Positions 23,342-32,256 of a stretch of 64,000 nt of DNA are shown here, in pieces. Made by a program: the position numbers and the translations under genes. Under the pieces are notes generated by a model. The model was given only the letters and a program-made list of their open reading frames with translations. It did no database searches and was not told the DNA's origin. Numbering within the stretch: the stretch's first letter is position 1; each line of letters begins with the position of its first letter. Source of the DNA: Sulfurimonas sp. (GTDB lineage: Bacteria > Campylobacterota > Campylobacteria > Campylobacterales > Sulfurimonadaceae); contig NZ_JAQTOD010000002.1 in assembly GCF_028713515.1 (NCBI RefSeq), positions 1-64,000 on the forward strand. Direction: 5' to 3'.

Positions 23342-24220
23342 TTACTCTTTTATCTTTTCACATGGATAACCAGCTAATTTCCAAGCATCAAATCCACCTT
23401 TTAAGCTATACACATGCTTATAACCAAACTCTTTAAGTGTTGAAGCAGCAAAAAGACTTACTAATCCAAATTTTCCATAAACAACAATAACTGCATTTTT
23501 ATCTTGCAACTCCTTAAAAGCACTAAAGTATAATTTTCCATATGTTATTGAGTAACTCTCCATCGCATCAATCCTATAGCCATCTTTATGACTTGGTTCT
23601 CTTATATCAACAAGTGTAACATCATCGCCATTATCCAACATTTTTAAAAGTACCGGTGGTGATATCTGCTCAACTTGAGCTTGTTTTTTTGCCATTAAAG
23701 CATCTAAAGTTTTATAACCTGTGCCGCTACATGCAACTTGTCTGTATGGTGTAGGGTCTGTGGTTTCTTTTTGTATATATTTTAATATAGGTAAAGAGCC
23801 AATATCTGCTTCTTCATTTTGCCTCTTATCTTCTTGCGAGTCTGTTGTTGTTGAGCTACATGCTCCAGCTGAACAACTTTGCGCACTTGCCGCTGAAGTA
23901 AAAAACCTATCTCCCCATAAAGGAAAACTAAGCATAGCTGTCGTGAAAATAGTTACCATAGCTAAAAATATTTTACTTGAAAAGAAACCAATTTCATCAC
24001 AATTACACCCTATCTCTTTGCTTGGTCTTAGCTTGTCATACCAAGCATAAATCAGCACTGCTATTGTAAATCCTACTAAATAGTTATGATATGGTGCTAA
24101 CCACGAAAAAGATGAGACTAAAGAGCTAGAACCTGCCAGTACTGCTAAAACTGGTGTCATACAACATAAAGAAGCTGCAATCGTTGCAGCAATAACTGTT
24201 ATTATATTTTTATTTATCAT
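23342..24220 (-). CDS. MerT-like membrane domain fused to a rhodanese domain lacking its active-site cysteine
   Basis: 292 aa. Residues 1-120 have three membrane segments and the MerT-type vicinal cysteines in SLCCMTPVLAVLAG; a second Cys pair, IGCNCDEIG, sits on the cytoplasmic loop. A periplasmic linker is rich in Cys/Ser (SCSAGACSSTTT). Residues 180-292 are a rhodanese domain (LVDIREPSH, then YGKFGLVSLFAASTL and KGGFDAWKLAGYP). In active rhodaneses the loop has a Cys at the place where this protein has Gly in VYGKFG, so sulfur transfer is probably lost. It may carry a metal or metalloid ion across the membrane and bind substrate through the degenerate domain. Confidence 0.7.
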   Translation of the reverse strand: MINKNIITVIAATIAASLCCMTPVLAVLAGSSSLVSSFSWLAPYHNYLVGFTIAVLIYAWYDKLRPSKEIGCNCDEIGFFSSKIFLAMVTIFTTAMLSFPLWGDRFFTSAASAQSCSAGACSSTTTDSQEDKRQNEEADIGSLPILKYIQKETTDPTPYRQVACSGTGYKTLDALMAKKQAQVEQISPPVLLKMLDNGDDVTLVDIREPSHKDGYRIDAMESYSITYGKLYFSAFKELQDKNAVIVVYGKFGLVSLFAASTLKEFGYKHVYSLKGGFDAWKLAGYPCEKIKE

Positions 24221-24234
24221 AGATATTTTTTCTT

Positions 24235-24588
24235 TTAAAAAGTGAGTACTTTATCGCTAACTATTACCCAATCGGCTAAGATTTGCATAGATGAAGATAC
24301 TTTTTCATCAAAATATGGTTCATTTTTAAAAAGTCCACAGCGTGCGTTACAAGTGCCACATGCCTGAAGATTTATACCATTAACATACATTTTTTTTAGC
24401 ATTTCAACTAAATCATAATCATAACCCTCTGGTTTAGTTGTTTTATTACGAGCTAAATCAACAGCATCATTCATTAAAAATATATTTACACTTTCGCCAC
24501 TTTTGTAAAGTGTTTTAGCTAAACGCAACGCATTCCATGTAACATCCGTTCCATCATAAGGCTGATGGTTTAAGATTATTGTTGTCAT
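24235..24588 (-). CDS. DsrE/DsrF-family sulfur-relay protein
   Basis: 117 aa, soluble. It has the DsrE fold: an N-terminal ILNHQPYDGTDVTWNALRLA, VNIFLMNDAVDLA, and a Cys-containing motif GINLQACGTCNARCGL near residues 73-88 holding four possible ligands or sulfur acceptors. DsrE-like proteins pass persulfide sulfur between partners such as rhodaneses. It overlaps the rhodanese gene upstream by 4 bp and precedes the MerT-like gene by 14 bp, so it is likely to be produced together with them. Confidence 0.8.
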   Translation of the reverse strand: MTTIILNHQPYDGTDVTWNALRLAKTLYKSGESVNIFLMNDAVDLARNKTTKPEGYDYDLVEMLKKMYVNGINLQACGTCNARCGLFKNEPYFDEKVSSSMQILADWVIVSDKVLTF

Positions 24589-25058
24589 CTACTTTTCCTC
24601 TCTAATGTTGTCATACCTAGACCTGTTCCAATAGAGTAACCAGCTTCTGCCCACCCTTTAAGTCCACCTTTTAAAGTAGTTGCATTTTTATAACCCATCT
24701 CTCTTAACACTTGTGCAGCAAGTGCTCCACGACCACCTTCACGACAATATGTGACAATAATCACACTCTTGTCTTGGATGAGCTCATTAACCTTCCACTC
24801 TAAATTTCCACGAGTGATTGAGATAAACCGCTCTTTATTTAACTCATTTGAAGGGATACTTCCTTCTGCTCTTTGTTCACTCTCCCTTACATCAAGAATA
24901 ACAACATCTTCCTCTTCATCAAGTAGAGATTTAAGTTTTTTTGGTGAAATTTCACCAACCTCTTGTTGTGCTTTTTTTATTAAATCCATTTTACTCATAG
25001 ACTCAGCCATCAACATTGTTGTAAACAACAGCGCAACTATCAGTATTAAACTCCTCAT
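24585..25058 (-). CDS. Exported rhodanese-like sulfurtransferase
   Basis: 157 aa. A signal peptide (about 1-17, LLFTTMLMAES) precedes a single rhodanese domain: VVILDVRESEQRAEG (about 51-65), the active-site loop TYCREGGRGALAAQ with the catalytic Cys, and KGGLKGWAEAGY. Unlike the fused domain two genes downstream, this one keeps the active Cys. It is the first gene of the four-gene operon and is probably in the periplasm. Confidence 0.85.
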   Translation of the reverse strand: MRSLILIVALLFTTMLMAESMSKMDLIKKAQQEVGEISPKKLKSLLDEEEDVVILDVRESEQRAEGSIPSNELNKERFISITRGNLEWKVNELIQDKSVIIVTYCREGGRGALAAQVLREMGYKNATTLKGGLKGWAEAGYSIGTGLGMTTLERKSR

Positions 25059-25071
25059 ACATTTCCTTTGT

Positions 25072-25153
25072 ATTTAGCTAATTTGCTAAATTGCTTTTAG
25101 AAAGTATATAGACTGTCTTCTTAATACAAAGTTAATTTACTAATTTGCTAAAT
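25072..25153. promoter_or_regulatory. Operator repeats upstream of the rhodanese-DsrE-MerT-ArsM operon
   Basis: A perfect inverted repeat, ATTTAGC-TAATTT-GCTAAAT, lies at 25072-25091, 14 bp before the rhodanese start. Its right part, CTAATTTGCTAAAT (25078-25091), recurs directly at 25140-25153. The two sites bracket the region where the operon promoter should be, and are good candidates for binding by the ArsR-family protein encoded at 25347. Confidence 0.6.
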
Positions 25154-25179
25154 AGGTCTGTTTTAGTTATTATTTGATG

Positions 25180-25309
25180 TTACGCACTAAAGCGAACAAG
25201 TCCGTTTTAGTGGGAGAGACTACAGTCCCTTCCAGCCCCCTAAAGCTACGAAAAACGAGTTTTCGAGAATTACAAGGTGTTTTACACTCTTTTTTACAAA
25301 AGTGCGTAA
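25180..25309. repeat. 130-bp element with terminal inverted repeats, MITE-like
   Basis: Bounded by TTACGCACT (25180-25188) and AGTGCGTAA (25301-25309). A 10-bp direct repeat, GTTATTATTT, flanks it at 25166-25175 and 25315-25324, offset by 4-5 bp from the ends. No coding sequence. The right half (25241-25309) recurs with changes at 35951-36023. It contains two small hairpins, one followed by a T-run. Confidence 0.55.
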
Positions 25310-25346
25310 TATTGGTTATTATTTTACAAAATACAAAAGGCTATAA

Positions 25347-25715
25347 ATGTTAGATATGAACGATAAGATAAAAATATTTAAAGCATTAGGCAACGAGACA
25401 AGATTTAAAATATTTAAAAATATATTTAGCGGTGGGTATGCCTGCTCTATTGATAACTCCAAGCCAAAAGATGACATTATCGCGCAGGCTACTTGTGTGA
25501 CAAGCATTGCTGAGCAGTTTGATTTTGCACTTCCTACAATTTCACGACATCTTAAAGATATGAGAGATGCCAAAATCATCACAATGACAAAAAGTAAAAA
25601 TAAAATCTATATCGAGCCAAATATAGAGACCATAAAAGAGATAGCGGAGTGCTTTGAAACTTTAATAAGAGAGTATGAAAATGGTGCCATCTACCAGTAC
25701 GACAACACCAAATAA
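25347..25715 (+). CDS. ArsR-family repressor of the rhodanese-ArsM operon
   Basis: 122 aa. The winged HTH has DKIKIFKALGNETRFKIFK, recognition helix LPTISRHLKDMRDAKII and wing SKNKIYIEPN. It has only two Cys, in GGYACSIDN and ATCVTSIAEQF, both in the stretch where ArsR-type sensors place ligands, but not the CVC motif of the repressor at 3435. So it probably senses a soft metal(loid) or a reactive sulfur species with a two-Cys site. It is divergent from the rhodanese operon; a MITE-like element now separates the genes. Confidence 0.85.
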   Translation: MLDMNDKIKIFKALGNETRFKIFKNIFSGGYACSIDNSKPKDDIIAQATCVTSIAEQFDFALPTISRHLKDMRDAKIITMTKSKNKIYIEPNIETIKEIAECFETLIREYENGAIYQYDNTK

Positions 25716-25751
25716 GAGGCGATTTTGCTTCTGCTTAGTTATGTTTTGCCT

Positions 25752-26684
25752 CTAAGCCCCAATACTATCCCTCTTTATCTTTCTTTTCTTATCCGATTCA
25801 CTAGATTTTGGAGTTACATTCTTTTCAATATAGTCCATAATTTTCTTAGCTATATTGATTTTTGTAGATTTTTCAATCCCCTCCAACCCTGGAGATGAGT
25901 TTACTTCCATCACAAGAGAACCTCTTGCTGAAGGAATCATATCTACACCACAAATACCAAGTCCCATAGCTTTTGCGGCAGCAAGGGCAGTTGCTCTCTC
26001 TTTTTTTGTAAGAGTGTGAGCCACTGCACGACCCCCTTGATGCAAGTTAGACCTAAAGTCGCCCTCAACTCCTTGTCTTTTCATAGCACCAATGATTTTA
26101 CCACCAACAATAAAGACTCTAATATCTGCTCCTGCTGCCTCTTCTATATACTCCTGAACAAGAAGATTTACATCCATTCCATAAAACGCATCAAGAACTG
26201 ATTTGGCAGCTTTTTCCGTATCAACCAAAACAACTCCAACACCTTGAGTTCCCTCTAAGATTTTTAAAACAAGAGGAGTTCCACCACTTAACTCTATAAC
26301 ATCTTTTGAACTAGATTTGTTTGATGCAAACACTGTTCTTGGCATATCTATGCCATGCTTAGAGAGTATCTGCAAACTTCTAAGCTTATCTCTGCTTCTT
26401 GCAATTGCTAGATTTCCAGAGGTACTAAAAACATCCATCATCTCAAAGTGTCGAACCATTGCCGTACCATAAAAAGTCTTACTAGCACCGATTCTTGGAA
26501 TAATTGCATCTGGTATAGGTAACTCTTTACCTTGATAATTAACTTTTAGCTCCCCTTTTACAATCTCTATTGAGCATCTCAAGTAATCAACAACCTTAAC
26601 TTCCCACCCTTTATTCTCCGCCTCTTCAACCAATCGCATAGTTGAGTAGAGTCCTTTGTTTCTAGACAATATATAAACTCTCAT
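25752..26684 (-). CDS. rimK: RimK-type ATP-grasp glutamate ligase
   Basis: 310 aa. ATP-grasp fold: IPRIGAS, the Gly-rich LKILEGTQGVGVVLVD (about 140-155), LLVQEYIEEAAGADIRVFIV, GRAVAHTLT and the metal-binding VMEVNSSPGLEGIE (about 257-270). RimK adds glutamates to the C-terminus of ribosomal protein S6 in E. coli. It overlaps the upstream protease-like gene by 4 bp, the RimB-RimK pairing known from other bacteria in which RimB removes the chain. Confidence 0.85.
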   Translation of the reverse strand: MRVYILSRNKGLYSTMRLVEEAENKGWEVKVVDYLRCSIEIVKGELKVNYQGKELPIPDAIIPRIGASKTFYGTAMVRHFEMMDVFSTSGNLAIARSRDKLRSLQILSKHGIDMPRTVFASNKSSSKDVIELSGGTPLVLKILEGTQGVGVVLVDTEKAAKSVLDAFYGMDVNLLVQEYIEEAAGADIRVFIVGGKIIGAMKRQGVEGDFRSNLHQGGRAVAHTLTKKERATALAAAKAMGLGICGVDMIPSARGSLVMEVNSSPGLEGIEKSTKINIAKKIMDYIEKNVTPKSSESDKKRKIKRDSIGA

Positions 26685-27118
26685 ATTTCCTCTTTTTTGT
26701 TATCGTCTACTATATACTCTTGCTCTACATCAACTAAAAATCTACCACTTAAAAACTTTTTACCTATCAGCATTTGGTACTTCATATCCGAACGATTGCC
26801 TAATGATATTACAGTTTTATATCTCTTTCCACCAAACTCTACTGCTATTTTGATTGATGGTCTATATTGAACCTCTCCATTAGAGCTTCTAATCTTTTTC
26901 ATCTTATATAGCGGCATCTTTATCACCTCTTGGGTAATAAATTTATTTTTTTCATCCAATATTTTAAAATAGACAAAATTATCATTATCAACTGAAATTT
27001 CATCACAATGCAGAGAGTTTGAGTCGGCCCCTGTATCAATTTTTGCTTTAATATTGTGTAAATTTAAATCCACGATTGAAATAAACTCTTTTCTGCCTAT
27101 GATTTTTTTTATGTTCAT
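26681..27118 (-). CDS. rimB: RimB-like retropepsin-type protease
   Basis: 145 aa. It belongs to the family once called putative ATP-dependent zinc protease. The retropepsin-like active site is KIDTGADSNSLHC (about residues 26-38) with the Asp-Thr-Gly triad; a conserved LIGKKFLSGRFLVD follows near the end. RimB proteins act with RimK in adding and trimming poly-glutamate on S6. The reading frame overlaps rimK by 4 bp. Confidence 0.8.
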   Translation of the reverse strand: MNIKKIIGRKEFISIVDLNLHNIKAKIDTGADSNSLHCDEISVDNDNFVYFKILDEKNKFITQEVIKMPLYKMKKIRSSNGEVQYRPSIKIAVEFGGKRYKTVISLGNRSDMKYQMLIGKKFLSGRFLVDVEQEYIVDDNKKEEI

Positions 27119-27221
27119 ATATACCTCATTATTAAGTAAAAATTATACTATCATTAAACAAAAATACAATCACTTATTTATGGCACTTTTTTTGCTTCTA
27201 AAATTAAAAATAGGGTGGAAA

Positions 27222-29564
27222 ATGTCAGAAAAAACAGAAGAAGAAATAATTATTATAGAGAATTCAAATGCTTCAAGCAGCGAGATTCCTTCTGATGTAC
27301 CGGCACCTAAAACAAAAAAAACAGTAGATAAAAAAATAATTATTATAGCGGCTTTAGTCCTATTTGCTTTGGTTGTAGTTGGGCTTTTAACATATCTTTT
27401 AGTACAAAAAAACCATAAAAAAAATGAGGTAACTCATACACAGAAAAATTATGAAACACAAAATCAAGAGGTTGAAGAGGTAATTGAGCCAAGTAAATTA
27501 GAAAATATGATTGCAAAAGCTGATTATCTCTACTCAACTGGCTCAAAGAGTGATGCTCTTTCTATCTATGAAAAAATTGCACATTTTAGCGAAGCTGTAT
27601 CCGCTTACAACCTAGGCGTAGCACAACTCAAAGACGCTCAGTATGAAACAGCGCTAAGCTCATTCAAGATAGCAATACAAAATAATGAAAAAAGTTGCGT
27701 TAGTGCTATAAATGCCGCTGTCTGTGCTTTATATCTAAAAAACAGTGATAGCTTTAAATACTATATTGACCTAGCTTATGCCTATCTACCACAAGAGAGC
27801 GGATCACCACTGTACTCTTACTATTACGCCCTTATAAACTACTATAAAGGCAACTACTATGAGGCATTAAGTGCTCTAAAAAATCCGACAACAAAAGAGT
27901 ATATAAAAACCCAAAACAGTCTAAATACAAATATTAACGCTCTACTAAACAACAACGCAACAGCAATTGAATATATTGAACAAAGTCAGGAATTTGGCGA
28001 CAGTTTTAATCTTGGATTGCTATACGCAAGAGTTGGAAATGTGGCAGAAGCCAAAAAGAACCTACAATCTTCAATGCAGAACAATATAGAGCCGTTAAAA
28101 TCTAAGTTGGCTCTAGCTTTTGTATATCTAAAAGCTGGACAAATCTCAGAAGCAGCTGCGGAAATAGATGGCGCCACTGATAAATTTGGAGATGAAGTCT
28201 ATAAGCCATATCCAATAAAAGTCAAGTTAAAAGAGTCTCTTTTTGATGCAGCAAAAGCTCAAGCAAGATACAGAGAAATTTTAAACACAAGTAAAACTAT
28301 TGAGTACCAGAAGATATTTTATTACTCTCCATATAAAGTTTTTAACGCAAATCAAACGATAGACTATATACGAAAGGGGAACGCAAATATATTTGTGGAT
28401 GATACTGAGTCCGCTCAACACTATCTAAAAAAAGGAACACAGCTCTCGAATGTAAACATAGGAATCACTCAGGCTATAAAAAAAGCTCTCTCTTTTGACA
28501 TTAGAGAATCAAACACAATGCTGCAAACCCTTGTAAAAATCCAGCCAAAACACTCTGTTTTACGATACAATCTAGCTCTTACCTATGCTCAAATGGGAGA
28601 TATAGTTAACGCACATGAACAATTTCTGCGTTCGTATAATCTTGATGCAAAAAATTATATGTCTGGAATTTATGCAATTATGTGCTCTCAATTAATCAAC
28701 AAGGAAAACAAGAAACTGCTCTCAATTATTCTAGAATCATTGGAGCATGAAGGCACAAAAGAAGAGATTGACCTAGCAAAAACAGTTCTTGCAATCAGTC
28801 AAAATGATTTTCTTGCAACATCAGACTGGAAATATAACAAATACAAAGAAACGCCGCTAAACCTCGCCATAAAAACAATCATTGCTATTAAATTAAATGA
28901 CCTAGATGTTGCTAAAAAATCATCCCAAAGATTAACTGCACTTTTACCAAACGAGATACTCTCACATCTCATCTACATTGATGCAAATTTTGAAAAACTT
29001 CCGACTAAAAAATATGCGAGTGAGGTAATGAACTATCTGAAAACAAAAAAATTTACATTTGATGATCTCTATTATGGCCCTTTTATAACCCGCTATCTCT
29101 TTGTGCAACAAAACTTAATAACAGGAAAATTATATTTCCTAAGAGAACAGTTAAAAAAAGCCCTAGAGTCAACAACTAAAAATAGCCATGAAATCATCAG
29201 CGCTCTTGCTTTAGCATCACTTTATGATGGTGCTTTTGAGGAGTCGTACACCCTGTATAATAGTTTAATAGATGATCTTAATGTAAAAGACGCGCACACT
29301 CTATTTTTAGGCGCGGTTGCTTCAACGGCAGCAAATCATCATGAAAACGCAATAGCACTACTAGAGTTATCTAAACTAAAAGATGCAAATATGTATGAGA
29401 GTAAATATGCGCTTGGGCTACTCTATATTGAATCTAAAAATAATAAAGGAGCAGTTGCTCAACTAAACAAAATAAGCAAGATTGGCTTTAGCTCAGAATT
29501 TTTTAGCTTTGACATAGACACTGAAAAATTACTCTTTAGCAAAACCAATATAACAAACAATTAA
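27222..29564 (+). CDS. Large membrane-anchored TPR protein
   Basis: 780 aa from the ATG at 27222, with AGGGTGGA just upstream; the open frame continues 56 codons further without a site. Residues 1-45 are acidic and cytoplasmic (EEEIIIIENS), then a single membrane helix (IIIIAALVLFALVVVGLLTYLLV split over 46-68), then about 700 periplasmic residues of TPR-like helices (SAYNLGVAQLKDAQYETALS, VLRYNLALTYAQMGDIVNAH). Such proteins are scaffolds. No neighbour suggests a specific complex. Confidence 0.75.
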   Translation: MSEKTEEEIIIIENSNASSSEIPSDVPAPKTKKTVDKKIIIIAALVLFALVVVGLLTYLLVQKNHKKNEVTHTQKNYETQNQEVEEVIEPSKLENMIAKADYLYSTGSKSDALSIYEKIAHFSEAVSAYNLGVAQLKDAQYETALSSFKIAIQNNEKSCVSAINAAVCALYLKNSDSFKYYIDLAYAYLPQESGSPLYSYYYALINYYKGNYYEALSALKNPTTKEYIKTQNSLNTNINALLNNNATAIEYIEQSQEFGDSFNLGLLYARVGNVAEAKKNLQSSMQNNIEPLKSKLALAFVYLKAGQISEAAAEIDGATDKFGDEVYKPYPIKVKLKESLFDAAKAQARYREILNTSKTIEYQKIFYYSPYKVFNANQTIDYIRKGNANIFVDDTESAQHYLKKGTQLSNVNIGITQAIKKALSFDIRESNTMLQTLVKIQPKHSVLRYNLALTYAQMGDIVNAHEQFLRSYNLDAKNYMSGIYAIMCSQLINKENKKLLSIILESLEHEGTKEEIDLAKTVLAISQNDFLATSDWKYNKYKETPLNLAIKTIIAIKLNDLDVAKKSSQRLTALLPNEILSHLIYIDANFEKLPTKKYASEVMNYLKTKKFTFDDLYYGPFITRYLFVQQNLITGKLYFLREQLKKALESTTKNSHEIISALALASLYDGAFEESYTLYNSLIDDLNVKDAHTLFLGAVASTAANHHENAIALLELSKLKDANMYESKYALGLLYIESKNNKGAVAQLNKISKIGFSSEFFSFDIDTEKLLFSKTNITNN

Positions 29565-29573
29565 AAATTACAG

Positions 29574-30260
29574 CTATAAAGCTTCTTCTGGGGCACTAAG
29601 TAAAGGCACCTCTTTTAGCGTTGGCTCTGAGGTGAAGAAGCCTATAAGAGAGTTTGAAGCTATTAGCTCATCACCTATATTTATGTTTAATCTAAAGTTT
29701 CTAGGCAGATAAAGTGTGGTTGTTCCATTTAACATAAACCCATATCTTGAGCCTTGAAGTAGTGTTTGAGACTCTACATTTTTTATCTCTATGTCGACAA
29801 AACTCTCTTTTAGTCTATGTAGAACTTTAAGACTATTCTCTTTTCTGTCAACAAAAACCAACTCAACACTCTCATTTAAACTCTTATGCAGCTCATTTTT
29901 TGAGGATAATCTTGCGCCATGACTTACTTTAACAGATTTTAATAATGCCATAAATGGGACTCTCAGCAGAGAGACTTTTCTATAAGAGCCGTCTATTTCA
30001 ACTTTGTACATATACTTATCATCAAGCAGCTCATCGATTGAGACAACCAAACCATCAACCGGAGATGCAACGCTATCTTCTTGATAGAGCAGTTGTTCTC
30101 TCTCTGGATTTCTAAAAATATAAACAAAAAACACAACTACAATAAACAGAATAAAGCTAAGATATGTGAAGTCAAATAGCTTAAAAACAAAGAACAATAA
30201 AACAGCACCAGCTATATAGTTCCAACCCTCTTTAGCAATTGGGAGTAGATTTTTATTCAT
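29574..30260 (-). CDS. Phosphatidylserine decarboxylase-related protein with altered processing site
   Basis: 228 aa with two N-terminal membrane segments (about 14-50). Family features: YIFRNPERE, SVASPVDGLVVSI (the ..PADG.V motif), LRVPFMALLKS and LYLPRNFRLNINIGDELIAS. In true enzymes the chain cleaves itself at Gly-Ser (GSR.D.YLP) to form the pyruvoyl cofactor. Here the aligned residues are Gly-Thr (NGTTTLYLP). So autocatalytic cleavage may be lost or form a different keto-acyl group. It may be an inactive relative, or the alignment may be shifted to the GSRYGF seven residues earlier. It is followed by ftsH in the same direction. Confidence 0.65.
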   Translation of the reverse strand: MNKNLLPIAKEGWNYIAGAVLLFFVFKLFDFTYLSFILFIVVVFFVYIFRNPEREQLLYQEDSVASPVDGLVVSIDELLDDKYMYKVEIDGSYRKVSLLRVPFMALLKSVKVSHGARLSSKNELHKSLNESVELVFVDRKENSLKVLHRLKESFVDIEIKNVESQTLLQGSRYGFMLNGTTTLYLPRNFRLNINIGDELIASNSLIGFFTSEPTLKEVPLLSAPEEAL

Positions 30261-30283
30261 ATCTTGTATCTCTTTAATATCTT

Positions 30284-32251
30284 TTATTTTTTATCTGAGA
30301 GATGTGACATCTCTGCATCTTCGCGAAGTTCTTCTTCTATATCGTCAGTAACTTTTTTTACTTTTGATTCAAGTCCACTGCTTTTTTCAAAGTTAATAAT
30401 TATATCTCTAACTTCGACCCCTGTAATATTCTCTTTTATATAAAGAAGTTTAACTATCTCTTCGACTGCATCCCTATAAATCTCAAGTCTCTCAACAACA
30501 GCAACATATCTCTTGTCAAGTGAAGTTTTAATGAACTCATCCATATTTTCAGCCATTTTTTCACTGAACTCTCTTGTTGCTTGACCGCCACCGCCCAAGA
30601 ATGACTGTCGGCTCTTCTCTAGCACCATAAGCCCAGCAACATCACTCATACCATAAGTTTGCACCATCGATTTTATGATGCTAGTTGCTCTCTCAAGATC
30701 ATTTCCAGCACCCGTTGAGATTTCACCAATGAACACTTGTTCTGCCGCACGACCACCGAGAAGAACATCAACTTCTGCCCACAACTCATGTTGTTGCATC
30801 ATGTATTTGTTCTCTTCTGGAGTATTTAGAGTATATCCAAGAGCAGCAAGTCCTCGTGGAACAATAGATACTTTTGAAACTTTCTTGGCTCCATCTGTAG
30901 TCTCCGCCAAAAGTGCGTGTCCGCTCTCATGGTATGCTACTATTTTTTTCTCTTTTGGATTGATTCTGCGAGTTTTTTTAGAAAGTCCTGCGATTGCCCT
31001 CTCGACAGATTCGTACAGATCTTGCTGTTTAACGCTTTTTTGACTTTTTCTACCAGCCAAAAGTGCCGCTTCGTTTACAATATTTGCCAAATCAGCACCA
31101 GCTAAACCTGCCGTTAATCTCGCAACTTCTTCAAGCTCAACATCATCATCCATCTTAACGCCCTTAACATGAACCTTAAGTATTTTTACTCTTCCTTCAA
31201 AGTCAGGCTTATCAACCAAAACTTGTCTATCAAAACGACCAGGTCTAAGAAGAGCTTGATCTAGAATTTCAGGTCTGTTTGTAGCTGCTAAAATTATGAT
31301 AGGGGTGTCGGTTCCAAAACCATCCATCTCCGCCAAAAGTTGATTTAGTGTTTGCTCTCTCTCATCATTTCCGCCCATGATCCCACCAGCAGCACGACTT
31401 TTACCAATTGCATCAATCTCATCTATAAAGATTATACTAGGAGCATCTTTTTTTGCCTGCTCAAATAAGTCGCGAACTCTCGCCGCTCCAACACCAACAA
31501 ACATTTCGATAAAGCTAGAACCAGTAACCGAGAAAAATGGGACATTTGCTTCGCCAGCGACAGCTTTAGCTAAAAGCGTCTTACCAGTTCCAGGAGAACC
31601 TACCAAAAGAACACCTTTTGGAATTTTTGCACCGATCTCCACATAACGAGCAGGGAATTTAAGGAAGTCAACTATCTCTTGAACTTCCTCTTTTGCCTCT
31701 TCTACGCCGGCAACATCATCAAACTTAGTTTTTGGTTTTTCTGAGTTAATCATTTTTTTGGAATTACCCATTCCTAAAATACCGCCACCCATGCTTTTTT
31801 GCATACGGCCAGCAAAAAACATCCAAATTCCGATAATTAGCAAAAACGGAAACAACCAACCAAACATCTCTGTAAACCAGTTGCTCTCGCTAAACCCAGT
31901 ATAACTTACTCCTTGTCTATCTAGCTCTTCTACAAGCTTAGTATCACCTGGCACTATTCTTGTTGTATACAAAACTGCGCCATCAGTCGAGAATGCTTTG
32001 ATGTAACTCTGCCCAATTTCTACTTTTTTTAGGCTCTTAGAAGCCACAAGAGATTTGAACTCAGAGTAGTCTACTTTCTTGGCTTTTGCGCTTAAGCCAG
32101 TAGCCCCACTCTCTTCATTCGTCGTATCTCCACCAACAACTAATTTGAAAAGAAGAATAACAACTATTGAAAATATTGCAAATGTAATTAGTGGATTTTT
32201 ATTAAAAAAATTATTATTGTTATCTTTATTATCATTGTTTTGATTGTCCAT
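30284..32251 (-). CDS. ftsH: ATP-dependent zinc metalloprotease FtsH
   Basis: 655 aa. Two membrane segments (about 23-43 and 134-154) flank a periplasmic domain. AAA domain: Walker [14 protein letters not shown], Walker [12 protein letters not shown], pore motif [13 protein letters not shown], second-region-of-homology RPGRFDRQV. Protease motif HESGH (with ALLAETTDG after it) binds zinc. It degrades membrane and misfolded proteins. The order prmA-ftsH-psd-like, with 5-bp and about 23-bp spacings, suggests one transcript. Confidence 0.97.
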   Translation of the reverse strand: MDNQNNDNKDNNNNFFNKNPLITFAIFSIVVILLFKLVVGGDTTNEESGATGLSAKAKKVDYSEFKSLVASKSLKKVEIGQSYIKAFSTDGAVLYTTRIVPGDTKLVEELDRQGVSYTGFSESNWFTEMFGWLFPFLLIIGIWMFFAGRMQKSMGGGILGMGNSKKMINSEKPKTKFDDVAGVEEAKEEVQEIVDFLKFPARYVEIGAKIPKGVLLVGSPGTGKTLLAKAVAGEANVPFFSVTGSSFIEMFVGVGAARVRDLFEQAKKDAPSIIFIDEIDAIGKSRAAGGIMGGNDEREQTLNQLLAEMDGFGTDTPIIILAATNRPEILDQALLRPGRFDRQVLVDKPDFEGRVKILKVHVKGVKMDDDVELEEVARLTAGLAGADLANIVNEAALLAGRKSQKSVKQQDLYESVERAIAGLSKKTRRINPKEKKIVAYHESGHALLAETTDGAKKVSKVSIVPRGLAALGYTLNTPEENKYMMQQHELWAEVDVLLGGRAAEQVFIGEISTGAGNDLERATSIIKSMVQTYGMSDVAGLMVLEKSRQSFLGGGGQATREFSEKMAENMDEFIKTSLDKRYVAVVERLEIYRDAVEEIVKLLYIKENITGVEVRDIIINFEKSSGLESKVKKVTDDIEEELREDAEMSHLSDKK

Positions 32252-32256
32252 AATCT

